Below are positions 43,407 to 52,889 of a DNA stretch of 64,000 bases, piece by piece. The notes beneath the pieces were generated by a model, which saw only the letters and a list, made by a program, of their open reading frames with translations, ran no database searches and was not told the origin of the DNA. Each line of letters begins with the position of its first letter. Position 1 is the stretch's first letter. The position numbers and the translations under genes are program-made. The stretch is from Claveliimonas monacensis (GTDB lineage: Bacteria > Bacillota > Clostridia > Lachnospirales > Lachnospiraceae). Location of the stretch: assembly GCF_014982975.1 (NCBI RefSeq), contig NZ_JADCKL010000001.1, positions 372,001 to 436,000 of the forward strand, written 5' to 3'.

Positions 43407-44198
43407 TTAATTTTTATGGAAAATATGCGTCAGTCTCGACCAGATCCCGGTTCCTGACTCCAGGTCAAGAAAGGAGACCTCCTCACCTGTGATCCGCCTG
43501 CATATATTTCTGTAAGCCTCGCCGGCTTTTGATTCCATAGATATGACAGGCTCCCCCTGGTTCGTGCCGATGACTACCTGCTCGTCGTCGGGGATGGCAC
43601 CGATCAGCGGAATGGAGAGGATCTCCGTCACGTCATCCACAGACATCATGTCTCCCCGTCTGACCATGTCCATGCGGATCCGGTTAATGATCAGATCGAT
43701 CTTCTGGATCTTTTCTGCCTCCAAAAGCCCCACAATGCGGTCCGCATCCCGGATCGCCGAAACTTCCGGCGTGGTGACGACCACCGCCCTGTCCGCCCCG
43801 GCTATGGCATTCTGAAATCCCTGCTCGATCCCCGCCGGGCAGTCCAGAAGGATGTAGTCATAGGTCTCCTTCAGCTCTGATGTGAGTTTTTTCATCTGTC
43901 CGGGAGACACAGCCGTCTTGTCCTTTGTCTGGGCTGACGGGAGCAGATAGAGATTCTCATACCGCTTGTCCCGTATCAGCGCCTGCTTCAGCCTGCACTT
44001 TCCTTCTATAACATCTACAAGATTATATACAATAAAATTTTCCAGTCCCATGACAACGTCCAGATTCCGAAGACCCAGGTCCGTGTCAATGATAATGACC
44101 TTCTTGTCCAACATTGAAAGACCTGCCCCGATGTTCGCGGTAGTTGTCGTCTTTCCGACACCGCCTTTTCCCGATGTGATTACAATAACTTCGCCCAT
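43407..44198 (-). CDS. minD: Septum-site-determining ATPase MinD
   Basis: 263 residues. The deviant Walker A GKGGVGKTTTTA is near the start, with DTDLGLRNLD and a C-terminal amphipathic helix for membrane binding. It recruits MinC and MinE. It overlaps minC by 19 bp. Confidence 0.95.
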   Translation of the reverse strand: MGEVIVITSGKGGVGKTTTTANIGAGLSMLDKKVIIIDTDLGLRNLDVVMGLENFIVYNLVDVIEGKCRLKQALIRDKRYENLYLLPSAQTKDKTAVSPGQMKKLTSELKETYDYILLDCPAGIEQGFQNAIAGADRAVVVTTPEVSAIRDADRIVGLLEAEKIQKIDLIINRIRMDMVRRGDMMSVDDVTEILSIPLIGAIPDDEQVVIGTNQGEPVISMESKAGEAYRNICRRITGEEVSFLDLESGTGIWSRLTHIFHKN

Positions 44199-44770
44199 GA
44201 ATAACTTCCTCCTATTACTGGTTTCACTTTTCTGCCGCCTATGCGCAGTTTTTCCGGGCTCATGTGAAGGGCTGCCACAAAAACATCCGTCCTGCCGGAT
44301 GCTCCGGCCTGGGCGCTGCCCAGCAGCGCACCGATCACCACGATGCTTCCTTTTGAGACAACGGTGGCTCCCTCCTCCACATCTCCCACGATCACGATGC
44401 TGGCCTCTGACTCCAGCACCTGATTTCTCTTCAGTGTCCCCCTGTAGAAACGGCCGTCCTGCCCGGGCATTTCGGCCTGCGTCTGTTCTACGGCGCTTCG
44501 GTATATTTTCTCGTTCCTCTCGTCATGATCCAGTATACACAGGATCTGTATCCCGGCGGAGCCAGAAATTGCATCCACAATCCTTCGCTCCTGCTCTTTT
44601 GTAAGAATACGGTTTTCCAGGCTGACCGCCATCTCGCCTCCCTCAAAGAAGCGGGCGGCCGCCCTGAATTTACTTTCTATCTCTTCCAGCAGCTCATCAA
44701 ATGGAACATTGTCGTCCAGATAAACTGCCAGGCCGTATTTACTGCCCTTGATCACGACATGGTCTTTCAA
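44180..44770 (-). CDS. minC: Septum-site-determining protein MinC
   Basis: 196 residues. The C-terminal beta-helix (DGRFYRGTLKRNQVLES, VVSKGSIVVIGALLGSAQAG) is clear, and the N-terminal FtsZ-inhibiting domain is shorter and less conserved. It works with MinD to block polar division. Confidence 0.92.
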   Translation of the reverse strand: MKDHVVIKGSKYGLAVYLDDNVPFDELLEEIESKFRAAARFFEGGEMAVSLENRILTKEQERRIVDAISGSAGIQILCILDHDERNEKIYRSAVEQTQAEMPGQDGRFYRGTLKRNQVLESEASIVIVGDVEEGATVVSKGSIVVIGALLGSAQAGASGRTDVFVAALHMSPEKLRIGGRKVKPVIGGSYSWAKLL

Positions 44771-44800
44771 AATACTCTGCCATCTCCCAGCTTTGTTTAT

Positions 44801-47698
44801 TTAGTCTCCGGAAGTATTGACTGCGATCTGTGCAGCCTGTCCTGTAATGAGCTGCGCAGGATCCGTTATCTGGTAGTAGTACTGGAATATATTGCTTCCC
44901 ACCTCTGATGCATAGGTGGAACTGTACCCGTTTGCGATTCGGATGGCCATGGCCACCTCCGGATTGTCGCTGGGGGCAAAGCCCACGAACAGTCCGTGGT
45001 CCGCGTGGGTCGTGCTCTGCTGTGCGGTACCGGTCTTTCCCGACACGCTCAGCGAGCTGGCGTTGATCTCTGTAAATACAGAACTGTTCTGCACCACGCC
45101 CTCCATACCGGCGTGGACTGCATCCCAGGTAGACTGGGAAACGCCCTCTATCGTCCGGGCCTCCCCGTTCTGGTACTCTTCCACCACTTCTCCGTCCACG
45201 TTCTCCACCCGGTCGAGAAGAGTCAGTTCATACAGAGTGCCCTCATTTGCCACAGCAGTGATATATCGTGCCAGCTGACTTGTGGTGTAATTGTTGGTGC
45301 CCTGTCCCATCGCAGATCGAACAGAGTCCTCATCCGAAATCTTCGGATCCATCTCCGGTATCTCCAGGCCGCTTGTCTCATTCAGACCGAACATCTGCGC
45401 ATATTTTGACAGTCTCTCCAGGCCGTAGTCGCTGGAGTAGGTTCCGTCAGTCTGCATGCCAAGCTGATAGCCGATATTGTTAAAAAATTCATTACAGGAG
45501 TTCGTGATACCACTGACCACATTCATGGTACCGTGGCTTGCCGGGTATACCCAGCAGTGTACTTCCGGACTGATGACATCGTAGGTTCCGTCACAGTACA
45601 CGGTCGTTCCTGTATCGATGACACCTTCTGTCAGGCCGGCAACAGCGACCAGCGGCTTGTAGGTAGATCCCGGAGCCGTTGTCTCCTGTGTGGCACTGTT
45701 GTAGAAAGGCTGCGAAGTACTGGTGTTCAATTCATTATAGTAATCGCTGTCCATGGTATTGGCCAGACGGTTATTGTCGTATCCCGGGTAAGAGACGCAG
45801 GCCAGCACGTCCCCGCTGTCCGTGTCTGTGATGACTACAGATCCCCTGCAGGGCTCCAGTCCAAGCTGTCCCGGCGTGATCTCCAGAGACTGTATCTTGC
45901 TGCGCAGGAAATCGTAGGCTCCTGTGGCGCCGGATGCCAGATTGTTGTACTGGGTCTCATCCATAGGGAGTACCCCCTGCTCATACAGGATCATGCAAAG
46001 CTCTCTCCCTGTCACAGTTCCGGCTTTGATCATATACTGGTAAACCAGCTTGTCAAAGTCCGTACTGTTCCGAAGCCGATCCGTCACATAGGAGATCATG
46101 GCATTGTACACTTCCGATGAGTCTGAGTAGTTCCCCTCCGAGGAGAGATAGTCCTGCAGCTTTGACGCATCCACCCAGTTCTGGGAGATAGCGTAATTGA
46201 GGTATGTGTAGATGTTGATGGTCTCCTCGTTCCTCCACTGCTGGTAGGTCTCATCGCTTGTGTCAATGGCGTCACTCATGATCACACCGTTGTCCCCTGT
46301 CAGCACGTCATTGACAATGTGGGACAGATAAGCCTGCCATTCTCTGCTCATATCCCGGTAAGCAGAGGCGTTCCCATCCTGCATGATGGAAGTCAGCTGG
46401 CTGATCACCTGCTCCTTGTAGGGAGCAAATTTCCCGTACACCGACTGTTCGGCGCTGCCTGCATCCTCCGCTGAAAAGTGGCTCATGTCCACGATATCGT
46501 TTTCTATAAAAGCATTGTAGGCGTCCCCGCTTGCCACGATAACATCCGCCGCGTCCTCTGACTGGGTGCGGTCATAGTCCAGTATATTCTGCATGCGGGA
46601 CAGAAGTATACCGGCCAGCTCCTGCTCCAGGATGTCGTAGGCGGCCTTTTGGAGGTTCGCGTCTATGGTCAGATACACATCGTCGCCGGCTTTCGGCTCT
46701 GTCTCTCCTACCGTGTCGATCACCCGCCCCACGCTGTTCACATAGAGCTTGACCTCTCCTTTGTCCCCCTGAAGGGTGCTGTCCAGGATCTGTTCCAGAC
46801 CGGATTTACCCACTGTGTCTGTCAGATCGTAGTTCTCCTGCTCCTCCTCGCTGAGGGCATTGTACTCCTCCTGGGAGATCTGCCCTGTATATCCGATGAG
46901 GTTGGCAAAATACTTGCTGTCTGTGTATCTCCGAAGAGACTCTTCCTCGATGTCCACGCCCTGCAGCTCGTCCAGATGTTCCATGATCTCAGCCACTGTC
47001 TCGTCGCTGACATCCTCCGCCACGGTGGTGGGGATATATTTCTGGAAGCTGTTAAGCCCGATGGCATAGCGGATGTTCACCATCTTCAATACCTGGGATC
47101 TCTCCAGCTTGTCCTGGTCGATCCCGTATCCGTAGGTCTCATCGGTACACAGGTAGTCTATGATCTCCCCGGCGGACATACCGCGCTGCTCCTCATCCAG
47201 CCCATCAATGTACCGCTCGCCAAACACGTCCGCCACAAACCGGAGCCGCTGGGTCTCGTCGGTCATGGAAAACTGGTACTCGCCGCTCCCGTCAAGCACG
47301 ATACTGAAATCGCTGATCACGGAGTCCCCGTTGCCCTCCACGATCTCTATGATCTGTGTGATCTCGTCGTTCAGAGCCTTGTTTTTCTCAGCTGTCGTGT
47401 CATACACTCCGTTGTCCTCGATGGTGACCGAGTAAGCCAGCTCATTGTAGGCTAAAAGAGTCCCGTTTCTGTCGTAGATATTTCCGCGGGTTCCCTGAAT
47501 GGTCCGCGTCTTCTGTATCTGGAGCGTATAGTCCTCCAGATAAGACTGCCCGTTCACAATCTGGAGCTGAAAAAGTCTTCCCACCAGAATAGAGAACATG
47601 ATGCAGAAAACAATGGCTGTTACGACTGCCCTTCGCTGGAACAGTTCGTAAATTCCTGATTTAATACGTTCCCAAATACTATACAAATCTGCTTGCAC
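44801..47698 (-). CDS. mrdA: Penicillin-binding transpeptidase PBP2 (elongation)
   Basis: 965 residues, far longer than enteric PBP2 (about 630). Membrane helix at about 22-42; dimerisation domain; transpeptidase with SxxK at Ser678 (APGSTYKP), SCN (ITNSCNEFF) and KTG (SGKTGTAQ). A segment of about 200 residues (roughly 375-590) is inserted between LTIDANLQKAAYD and GSVVITDTDSGD. It cross-links peptidoglycan with RodA under MreB/C/D control. It overlaps mreD by 20 bp. Confidence 0.93.
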   Translation of the reverse strand: MQADLYSIWERIKSGIYELFQRRAVVTAIVFCIMFSILVGRLFQLQIVNGQSYLEDYTLQIQKTRTIQGTRGNIYDRNGTLLAYNELAYSVTIEDNGVYDTTAEKNKALNDEITQIIEIVEGNGDSVISDFSIVLDGSGEYQFSMTDETQRLRFVADVFGERYIDGLDEEQRGMSAGEIIDYLCTDETYGYGIDQDKLERSQVLKMVNIRYAIGLNSFQKYIPTTVAEDVSDETVAEIMEHLDELQGVDIEEESLRRYTDSKYFANLIGYTGQISQEEYNALSEEEQENYDLTDTVGKSGLEQILDSTLQGDKGEVKLYVNSVGRVIDTVGETEPKAGDDVYLTIDANLQKAAYDILEQELAGILLSRMQNILDYDRTQSEDAADVIVASGDAYNAFIENDIVDMSHFSAEDAGSAEQSVYGKFAPYKEQVISQLTSIMQDGNASAYRDMSREWQAYLSHIVNDVLTGDNGVIMSDAIDTSDETYQQWRNEETINIYTYLNYAISQNWVDASKLQDYLSSEGNYSDSSEVYNAMISYVTDRLRNSTDFDKLVYQYMIKAGTVTGRELCMILYEQGVLPMDETQYNNLASGATGAYDFLRSKIQSLEITPGQLGLEPCRGSVVITDTDSGDVLACVSYPGYDNNRLANTMDSDYYNELNTSTSQPFYNSATQETTAPGSTYKPLVAVAGLTEGVIDTGTTVYCDGTYDVISPEVHCWVYPASHGTMNVVSGITNSCNEFFNNIGYQLGMQTDGTYSSDYGLERLSKYAQMFGLNETSGLEIPEMDPKISDEDSVRSAMGQGTNNYTTSQLARYITAVANEGTLYELTLLDRVENVDGEVVEEYQNGEARTIEGVSQSTWDAVHAGMEGVVQNSSVFTEINASSLSVSGKTGTAQQSTTHADHGLFVGFAPSDNPEVAMAIRIANGYSSTYASEVGSNIFQYYYQITDPAQLITGQAAQIAVNTSGD

Positions 47699-48197
47699 TC
47701 CTTTGTTCTTCGGCCTCTAGTTTACGGTTCACGTGAAGTATGATCTGATACAGCACGATTGTCACCAGGATCGTGTACACAAGTTCCGGCATGATCACAT
47801 GTATCAGATAGTATCCAAAACGGAAATCCCCCTGCATCATAAAAAAGCAGACATAGACGATCAGCCCGTATGCCAGCTCGCTTCCCGCGATCAGCCCCAG
47901 CGGAAGTTTAATATCCTCATCAAAAAACAGACGCTTGAAACTGCCGTTGAGATATCCGATCACAGTAAAGATCAGCGTGTAAAAACCAAGCACGCCTCCC
48001 CAGAACACATCCATCAGAAGGCCGCAGGAAAAGCCTACTGCCATCCCCGTCTTCCTGCCCCGCATAAACCCGAAGGCGGATGTCAGGATGATCATCAGGT
48101 TGGGCCTTATGGAAGCAAACTGAAGTTTGGAGAATACTGTAGCCTGCAGAAGAAAACACACGATGATAAAACAGGCTGTGATGATCTTTCTCTTCAT
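47679..48197 (-). CDS. mreD: Rod shape-determining protein MreD
   Basis: 172 residues with about five membrane helices (FIIVCFLLQATVF; GFSCGLLMDVFWG). It is the integral-membrane part of the elongasome. The order mreB-C-D-PBP2 supports the call. Confidence 0.9.
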   Translation of the reverse strand: MKRKIITACFIIVCFLLQATVFSKLQFASIRPNLMIILTSAFGFMRGRKTGMAVGFSCGLLMDVFWGGVLGFYTLIFTVIGYLNGSFKRLFFDEDIKLPLGLIAGSELAYGLIVYVCFFMMQGDFRFGYYLIHVIMPELVYTILVTIVLYQIILHVNRKLEAEEQRSASRFV

Positions 48198-48200
48198 AGG

Positions 48201-49079
48201 CTACTCCCCTCCGTTCTCCGCTTCGTCTGTCTGGGTCAGATCCTCCTTTGTCGTTGTGATGACAAGCACTTCCTGCAGGTTGCTGAAATCAACCGCGGGA
48301 GTGATATAGCCCGAGCGGGTCAGATTGTTGGAGTCCACATTGATCTCTGATATATATCCGATAAACAGCCCCTGGAGATAGGTGGAGCTGATATGGGAGG
48401 TCACTACCTGCTCTCCCACCTGGATCTCGTTGTCATTGTTGGGCAGATTTTCAAAGCGGATCCGTCCGTCCTCCATCAGTGTCAGGTCTCCCCGCACGAT
48501 ACACAGATCCGAGGTGGACAGCACCATGCCGCTGATGTTGCTCTCATCGTCAATGACTGCGCGCACCTGGGCGTAGTTGGGCCCCACTTCCGTCACAATG
48601 CCTGCAAGCCCGCTTCCGGCAAGGACATTCATATCTTTGCGTATGCCGTCCTCGCTGCCCTTGTCTATTGTAAAAGAATTGAACCAGTTGGTTCCGTTAT
48701 TTGCGATCACATGGGCGCCCACTTTTTCATAGTCGCCGTAATTCTGATCCAGCTTGTAGAGTTCCTGAAGGCGCTCCAGCTCATACTGCTCCTGGTTCAG
48801 TCTCGTATTGTCTATTGTCAGCTGATCCACTCTCTCCTGCAGCTGCTCGTTCTCCTTCCTCAGGTCACTGAGAGTGGCAAAGTTGTCTGTCAGATCACTC
48901 ATCCAGGTGCCCACGTAGCTGATCCCCTTCTGCATGGGGACAATGGTATAGTTGGCGACCCAGCTTAAGGGACCGCCCCCGTCCATAAAGCGCTCCGCCC
49001 CCAGAAGGATCCCGCACACGATCACAAGTATAAGGAGAACATATTTACTTGGAAGGGTATTTTGATTTTTGATCTTCAT
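48201..49079 (-). CDS. mreC: Rod shape-determining protein MreC
   Basis: 292 residues. One membrane helix (about 12-30), a coiled coil (about 70-110, LRKENEQLQERVDQL) and a beta-rich extracytoplasmic domain. It links MreB to PBP2. Only 1-3 bp separate it from its neighbours. Confidence 0.93.
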   Translation of the reverse strand: MKIKNQNTLPSKYVLLILVIVCGILLGAERFMDGGGPLSWVANYTIVPMQKGISYVGTWMSDLTDNFATLSDLRKENEQLQERVDQLTIDNTRLNQEQYELERLQELYKLDQNYGDYEKVGAHVIANNGTNWFNSFTIDKGSEDGIRKDMNVLAGSGLAGIVTEVGPNYAQVRAVIDDESNISGMVLSTSDLCIVRGDLTLMEDGRIRFENLPNNDNEIQVGEQVVTSHISSTYLQGLFIGYISEINVDSNNLTRSGYITPAVDFSNLQEVLVITTTKEDLTQTDEAENGGE

Positions 49080-49080
49080 A

Positions 49081-50103
49081 CTATCTCATCCACCTATAGT
49101 TTTCATCCAGCATGGAATATGCCAGTTTTTTCAGTTCTTTGGACTGAATGATCTGCTTCAGTCCGGTCACAGCGCAGATATCCGGATCAATGGCTGTCCG
49201 CACCCGGATGCCTGTCATCTCTTCCATATAGACCTCAAGTCCTGGCAGGTTGGCCAGACCGCCTGTAAGAAAGATGCCGTTCTTGTAAATGGCCTTGCGT
49301 ACTTCCGGCGGAGTTCTGTCAAGCAGGGATTCGATTCCCCGCACACACTCTTCCAGCGGCTCCTTCACAGCAGCTCTGACAAGGCTGATGGCGATCTCCC
49401 TTTGCTGGGGCACTCCCGTGATCAGGTCCCGGCCCGCCACTTTCATGGAGGCGGTGTTGTTCTCGCCAAACACACCGAACCTCTTGCGCAGGACCTCCGC
49501 CGTAACTCTGCCAATCAGGAAGTCATGGTTGTAGCGGACCAGCTGGGATACGGCATGGTCCAGGGTGATGCCACCCACCTTGAGGAGACGGTTCAGCACG
49601 ATACCTCCCCCGGCCAGCACGGACAGCTCCGTGGTCTCACCGCCCATATTGACGATAAACAGTCCCTTTGTGTTCTGCACATCCAGGTTCAGGCCCACCG
49701 CGTCTGCAATGCCCCGCTCCACGATGTTAACTTCCCGCGCTCTGGCTGTGGAGTGGATCACCAGGTCAAAAAAGGCTTTTTTCTCCACCTCCGTAACATC
49801 TGTAGGGACAGCGATCACATACTCCGCTCCCCGTGCAAAGCCTCTATCTTTTTTCAGAAGCCCCTGCAGAAGGTACTGCATGTGGTCAAACTTGGAGATA
49901 ACCCCGTGTTTCATGGGAAACACCACCTGTATGTTGGCCGGCGCCTTCTCATACATTTCAAAAGCCTCGTCCCCCACAGCAAACACTTCTTTTTTATTCG
50001 CTATGGCAATGACATCCTTTTCCTTCCAGATTGTATCTTTCTTTTTATCATATACTTTGATCTCATAGGAGCCGAGATCAAGCCCGTATATATTTCGTGC
50101 CAT
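49081..50103 (-). CDS. mreB: MreB-family actin-like protein (divergent)
   Basis: 340 residues from ATG 50103. It has the actin/MreB fold: phosphate 1 GLDLGS (7-12), phosphate 2 region at 150-160 and LTGGLANLPGLE (279-290). The phosphate 2 loop reads NMGGETTEL, where canonical MreB has DIGGGTTE, so the Asp is Asn152 and a Gly is Glu156. The segment that is EEPMAAA in classic MreB reads ERGIADA (129-135). It may therefore bind, but poorly hydrolyse, ATP. The longer open frame to 50160 lacks a ribosome site. Confidence 0.85.
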   Translation of the reverse strand: MARNIYGLDLGSYEIKVYDKKKDTIWKEKDVIAIANKKEVFAVGDEAFEMYEKAPANIQVVFPMKHGVISKFDHMQYLLQGLLKKDRGFARGAEYVIAVPTDVTEVEKKAFFDLVIHSTARAREVNIVERGIADAVGLNLDVQNTKGLFIVNMGGETTELSVLAGGGIVLNRLLKVGGITLDHAVSQLVRYNHDFLIGRVTAEVLRKRFGVFGENNTASMKVAGRDLITGVPQQREIAISLVRAAVKEPLEECVRGIESLLDRTPPEVRKAIYKNGIFLTGGLANLPGLEVYMEEMTGIRVRTAIDPDICAVTGLKQIIQSKELKKLAYSMLDENYRWMR

Positions 50104-50111
50104 TTTTGACC

Positions 50112-50819
50112 TTATCCTTTCGTGTATAGCAGCCCCTCTTCCCGGAAGCTGATATAACAATTATTCCCAATAATGATATGATCTAACAGTTCTATGCCAA
50201 TTAAATCTCCTGCCTGCCGGATCCTCTCCGTGGCGGCCAGATCTGCCCCGCTTGGAGCCGGATCGCCGCTGGGATGATTATGCAGCAGGATAATGGACAC
50301 TGCCTCTCTCTGAAGAGCCTCCACAAAAATCTCCCTGGGGTTGACTAAGGAGGCGTTCACCGTCCCCTTGTACACGTCTCTCTCCCCGATCAGTGCAGAT
50401 TTTGTATTCAGCATCAGGAGCTTCATATGCTCCTGACTAAGGTGGCGCATGTCTTCCATATAGTACCTGGCCACCGATGCGGGGGAGGAAAAATTCAGCT
50501 CCTTCAGCGCCGTCTCCTTTGCCAGCCTTCTGGCCAGCTCCATAAGACAGATGAGCTGGATGGATTTCACCCGGCCTACTCCTCTTATCTTCTGAAACTT
50601 TTCCCTCGTAAACCCGTGCAGTGCATCAAGGCTGCCGCCCCCTGCCGTCAGGATACGGCGGCATATTTCCAGGACATTTTCTCCTTTTGTCCCGGTCCTC
50701 AATATGACGGCCAGAAGTTCTGCGTCACTTAAATTCTTTTCTCCCAGCCGCTCGCACTTCTCATACGGACGTTCAGACTCCAGGAGATCTTTCATTGTAT
50801 TTGTGTTTTTCTGAGTCAT
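50112..50819 (-). CDS. radC: RadC-family JAMM protein
   Basis: 235 residues. Helix-hairpin-helix DNA-binding region (FQKIRGVGRVKSIQL) and C-terminal JAMM metal motif (LLHNHPSGDPAPS with upstream Glu). Linked to mreBCD in many bacteria. Its biochemical role is not settled. It starts the mre series after DUF4321. Confidence 0.92.
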   Translation of the reverse strand: MTQKNTNTMKDLLESERPYEKCERLGEKNLSDAELLAVILRTGTKGENVLEICRRILTAGGGSLDALHGFTREKFQKIRGVGRVKSIQLICLMELARRLAKETALKELNFSSPASVARYYMEDMRHLSQEHMKLLMLNTKSALIGERDVYKGTVNASLVNPREIFVEALQREAVSIILLHNHPSGDPAPSGADLAATERIRQAGDLIGIELLDHIIIGNNCYISFREEGLLYTKG

Positions 50820-50857
50820 CTTTTGCAGACACCTATAACACTCCCGAAGAGTCCTTG

Positions 50858-51118
50858 TTACAGGAAGCGATAGATTATGATTGCCAGAACCATTCCGATA
50901 ATACTGGCTATTGTAATTCTTACAGACAGTCCGAAGGTAATGACAAGTATGCCCAGATTCAGCACAACCGGTTCATCCAGACCGAATGTCTGTCCGTAGT
51001 TAAGCCAGCTCAAAGCCCCTGTATCCTGTGCCAGCATGCCGATAAAACCTCCCAGGACAATTCCTGCCAGAATAAGCAGAAATAAGGCCCAGGAATTTTT
51101 ATTGCCTGCTCCTCTCAT
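50858..51118 (-). CDS. DUF4321 small membrane protein
   Basis: 86 residues with two membrane helices (about 11-31 and 63-84; ALFLLILAGIVLGGFIGML). The DUF4321 family is found beside radC/mre genes in Clostridia; function unknown. First gene behind the promoter at 51169-51197. Confidence 0.85.
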   Translation of the reverse strand: MRGAGNKNSWALFLLILAGIVLGGFIGMLAQDTGALSWLNYGQTFGLDEPVVLNLGILVITFGLSVRITIASIIGMVLAIIIYRFL

Positions 51119-51168
51119 ATGTACTCCACCTCACATCATTCTTAAGTTTTCTTTCAAAAACTCAATAT

Positions 51169-51197
51169 ATTCTATCATATTTCAAAAAAAGTGTATA
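51169..51197 (-). promoter_or_regulatory. Promoter of the radC-mre-min series
   Basis: Minus strand: TATACA (51197-51192), 17 bp, TAGAAT (51174-51169) with extended -10 (TGATAGAAT). The leader is about 40 nt with a GAGGTGGAG site. Confidence 0.55.
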
Positions 51198-51219
51198 GAC
51201 TCATTCCATTAAAAATTTC

Positions 51220-52875
51220 TTAATCATTCGCGTCTTTGTCGAAGGGACGGTATTTTCTGGCGACAGCTTCAGCCACCTTCATGCCGTCCATAGCAGCCGA
51301 CATAATACCGCCCGCATAGCCTGCGCCCTCGCCGCAGGGATAGAGTCCGCGCAGGCTGCTCTCCAGTCCTTCATCCCGAAGGATCCGCACCGGGGAGGAG
51401 GTGCGGCTCTCCACGCCGGAGAGGACCGCGTCCTCCCGGTCATAGCCGGGCAGCTTCCTCCCGAACTCCCGGATGCCCCTTTCAATGGCATCGCCTATCT
51501 CCTCCGGGAAGATCCCCCGGACATCTCCAAAAGAAAAGCCTCCCTTGATCTGGGGCTTCACCTCCCCGATCCGCTCCGAGATCTTCCCGCGGCAGAAATC
51601 ACCAAAGAGCTGCACCGGCACTTTCCCTTGGCCCGCCTGGCAGGCTCTCTCCTCCAGTTTTCTCTGGAACTCCACGCCCGCCAGCGGGTCTTCCCCGCCG
51701 AAGTCCTCCGGTGTCACTGTGACAATGACAGCGCTGTTGGCGTTTCGTCCGGCCCGGTCGTGGTAGCTCATGCCGTTCACAGCCACCCTTCCCTCCTCAG
51801 AGGAAGCGTTCACCACGTAGCCCCCGGGACACATGCAGAAGGTGTAGACACCCCGCCCCTCAGGAAGCTGGCAGGTCAGCTTGTAGGCGGCAGCAGGCAG
51901 TCCGTCGGGGCGGTCCGCTCCCTCCTTCGTCCCATACTGATCCGCGTCGATCATGGACTGAGGATGTTCGGCCCGGACACCCACCGCGAAGGATTTGGCC
52001 TCCATGGGAACCCCTCTGTCACGGAGCATGGCGAAGGTGTCCCGGGCACTGTGGCCAATGGCCAGGATCAGAGCCTGGGTCGTCTCCTCCCTCCTCTTTC
52101 CTGTCAGCGTGTCCTCAAGGACCAGAGACAGGGACCCCTCTTCTGCATCACGGCCTAACGGGGCAGCCGGTTCTGCCGATACAAGCTGGGTGTGAAAACA
52201 CACCTGCCCTCCCATCCTTATGATCTCCTCCCGCATCCGGGTGACCACCTGGATCAGAAGATCCGTCCCAATGTGAGGTTTCGCATCGTAGGCGATCTCC
52301 TCCGGCGCCCCGTGGTCACACAGGATCTCCAGGACCTTCCGATTTCTTCCATATTTGTCTTTTACAAGCGTATTCAGCTTTCCGTCGGAGAATGTGCCGG
52401 CTCCGCCCTCCCCGAACTGGACATTGGAGCGGACGTCCAGGACGCCTGTCTCCCAGAATGTCTCCACATCTTTTTTCCGCTGCAGGGCATCCATCCCTCT
52501 CTCCACCACCACCGGACGGTAACCGTGGAGAGCCAGCATATAGGCAGCAAAAAGTCCGGCCGGCCCAAAGCCCGCCACCACAGGCCGGCAGTGCATCTTC
52601 TCAGATCCGGGCTCCGGAAAGCTGTATCTGACTTCTCTGCTCTCCTGGACATGTTTGTTCCGGTTCTTCCGCAGAAGAGCCTTCTCCCCCTTTGTGGACA
52701 CATCCACCGTGTACACATAGAAAAGCTCCGGCTTCTTCCTGGCGTCCAGGGAGCGCCTCACGATCCGATAAGAGAAGTTCTCCCCCTCCCTGATCCGCAG
52801 AGTTTTTCGGATCTTCTCTTCAAGCTGTGCTTCTGAATGTCCCGTGTGCAGTTTCAGCTGTTGAATACGTATCAT
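51220..52875 (-). CDS. FAD-dependent oxidoreductase (COG2509-like)
   Basis: 551 residues. A short N-terminal domain (about 1-75) precedes an FAD-binding Rossmann fold (VVAGFGPAGLFAAYMLALHG) and the family C-terminus (CGEGAGYAGGIMSAAMDG). The substrate is unknown. The open frame runs far upstream, but ATG 52875 with CAGGAGG is the right start; the earlier part is not protein-like and overlaps the next gene. It is 14 bp from the HI0933-like gene. Confidence 0.87.
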   Translation of the reverse strand: MIRIQQLKLHTGHSEAQLEEKIRKTLRIREGENFSYRIVRRSLDARKKPELFYVYTVDVSTKGEKALLRKNRNKHVQESREVRYSFPEPGSEKMHCRPVVAGFGPAGLFAAYMLALHGYRPVVVERGMDALQRKKDVETFWETGVLDVRSNVQFGEGGAGTFSDGKLNTLVKDKYGRNRKVLEILCDHGAPEEIAYDAKPHIGTDLLIQVVTRMREEIIRMGGQVCFHTQLVSAEPAAPLGRDAEEGSLSLVLEDTLTGKRREETTQALILAIGHSARDTFAMLRDRGVPMEAKSFAVGVRAEHPQSMIDADQYGTKEGADRPDGLPAAAYKLTCQLPEGRGVYTFCMCPGGYVVNASSEEGRVAVNGMSYHDRAGRNANSAVIVTVTPEDFGGEDPLAGVEFQRKLEERACQAGQGKVPVQLFGDFCRGKISERIGEVKPQIKGGFSFGDVRGIFPEEIGDAIERGIREFGRKLPGYDREDAVLSGVESRTSSPVRILRDEGLESSLRGLYPCGEGAGYAGGIMSAAMDGMKVAEAVARKYRPFDKDAND

Positions 52876-52889
52876 CGCCGCCTCCTGAT

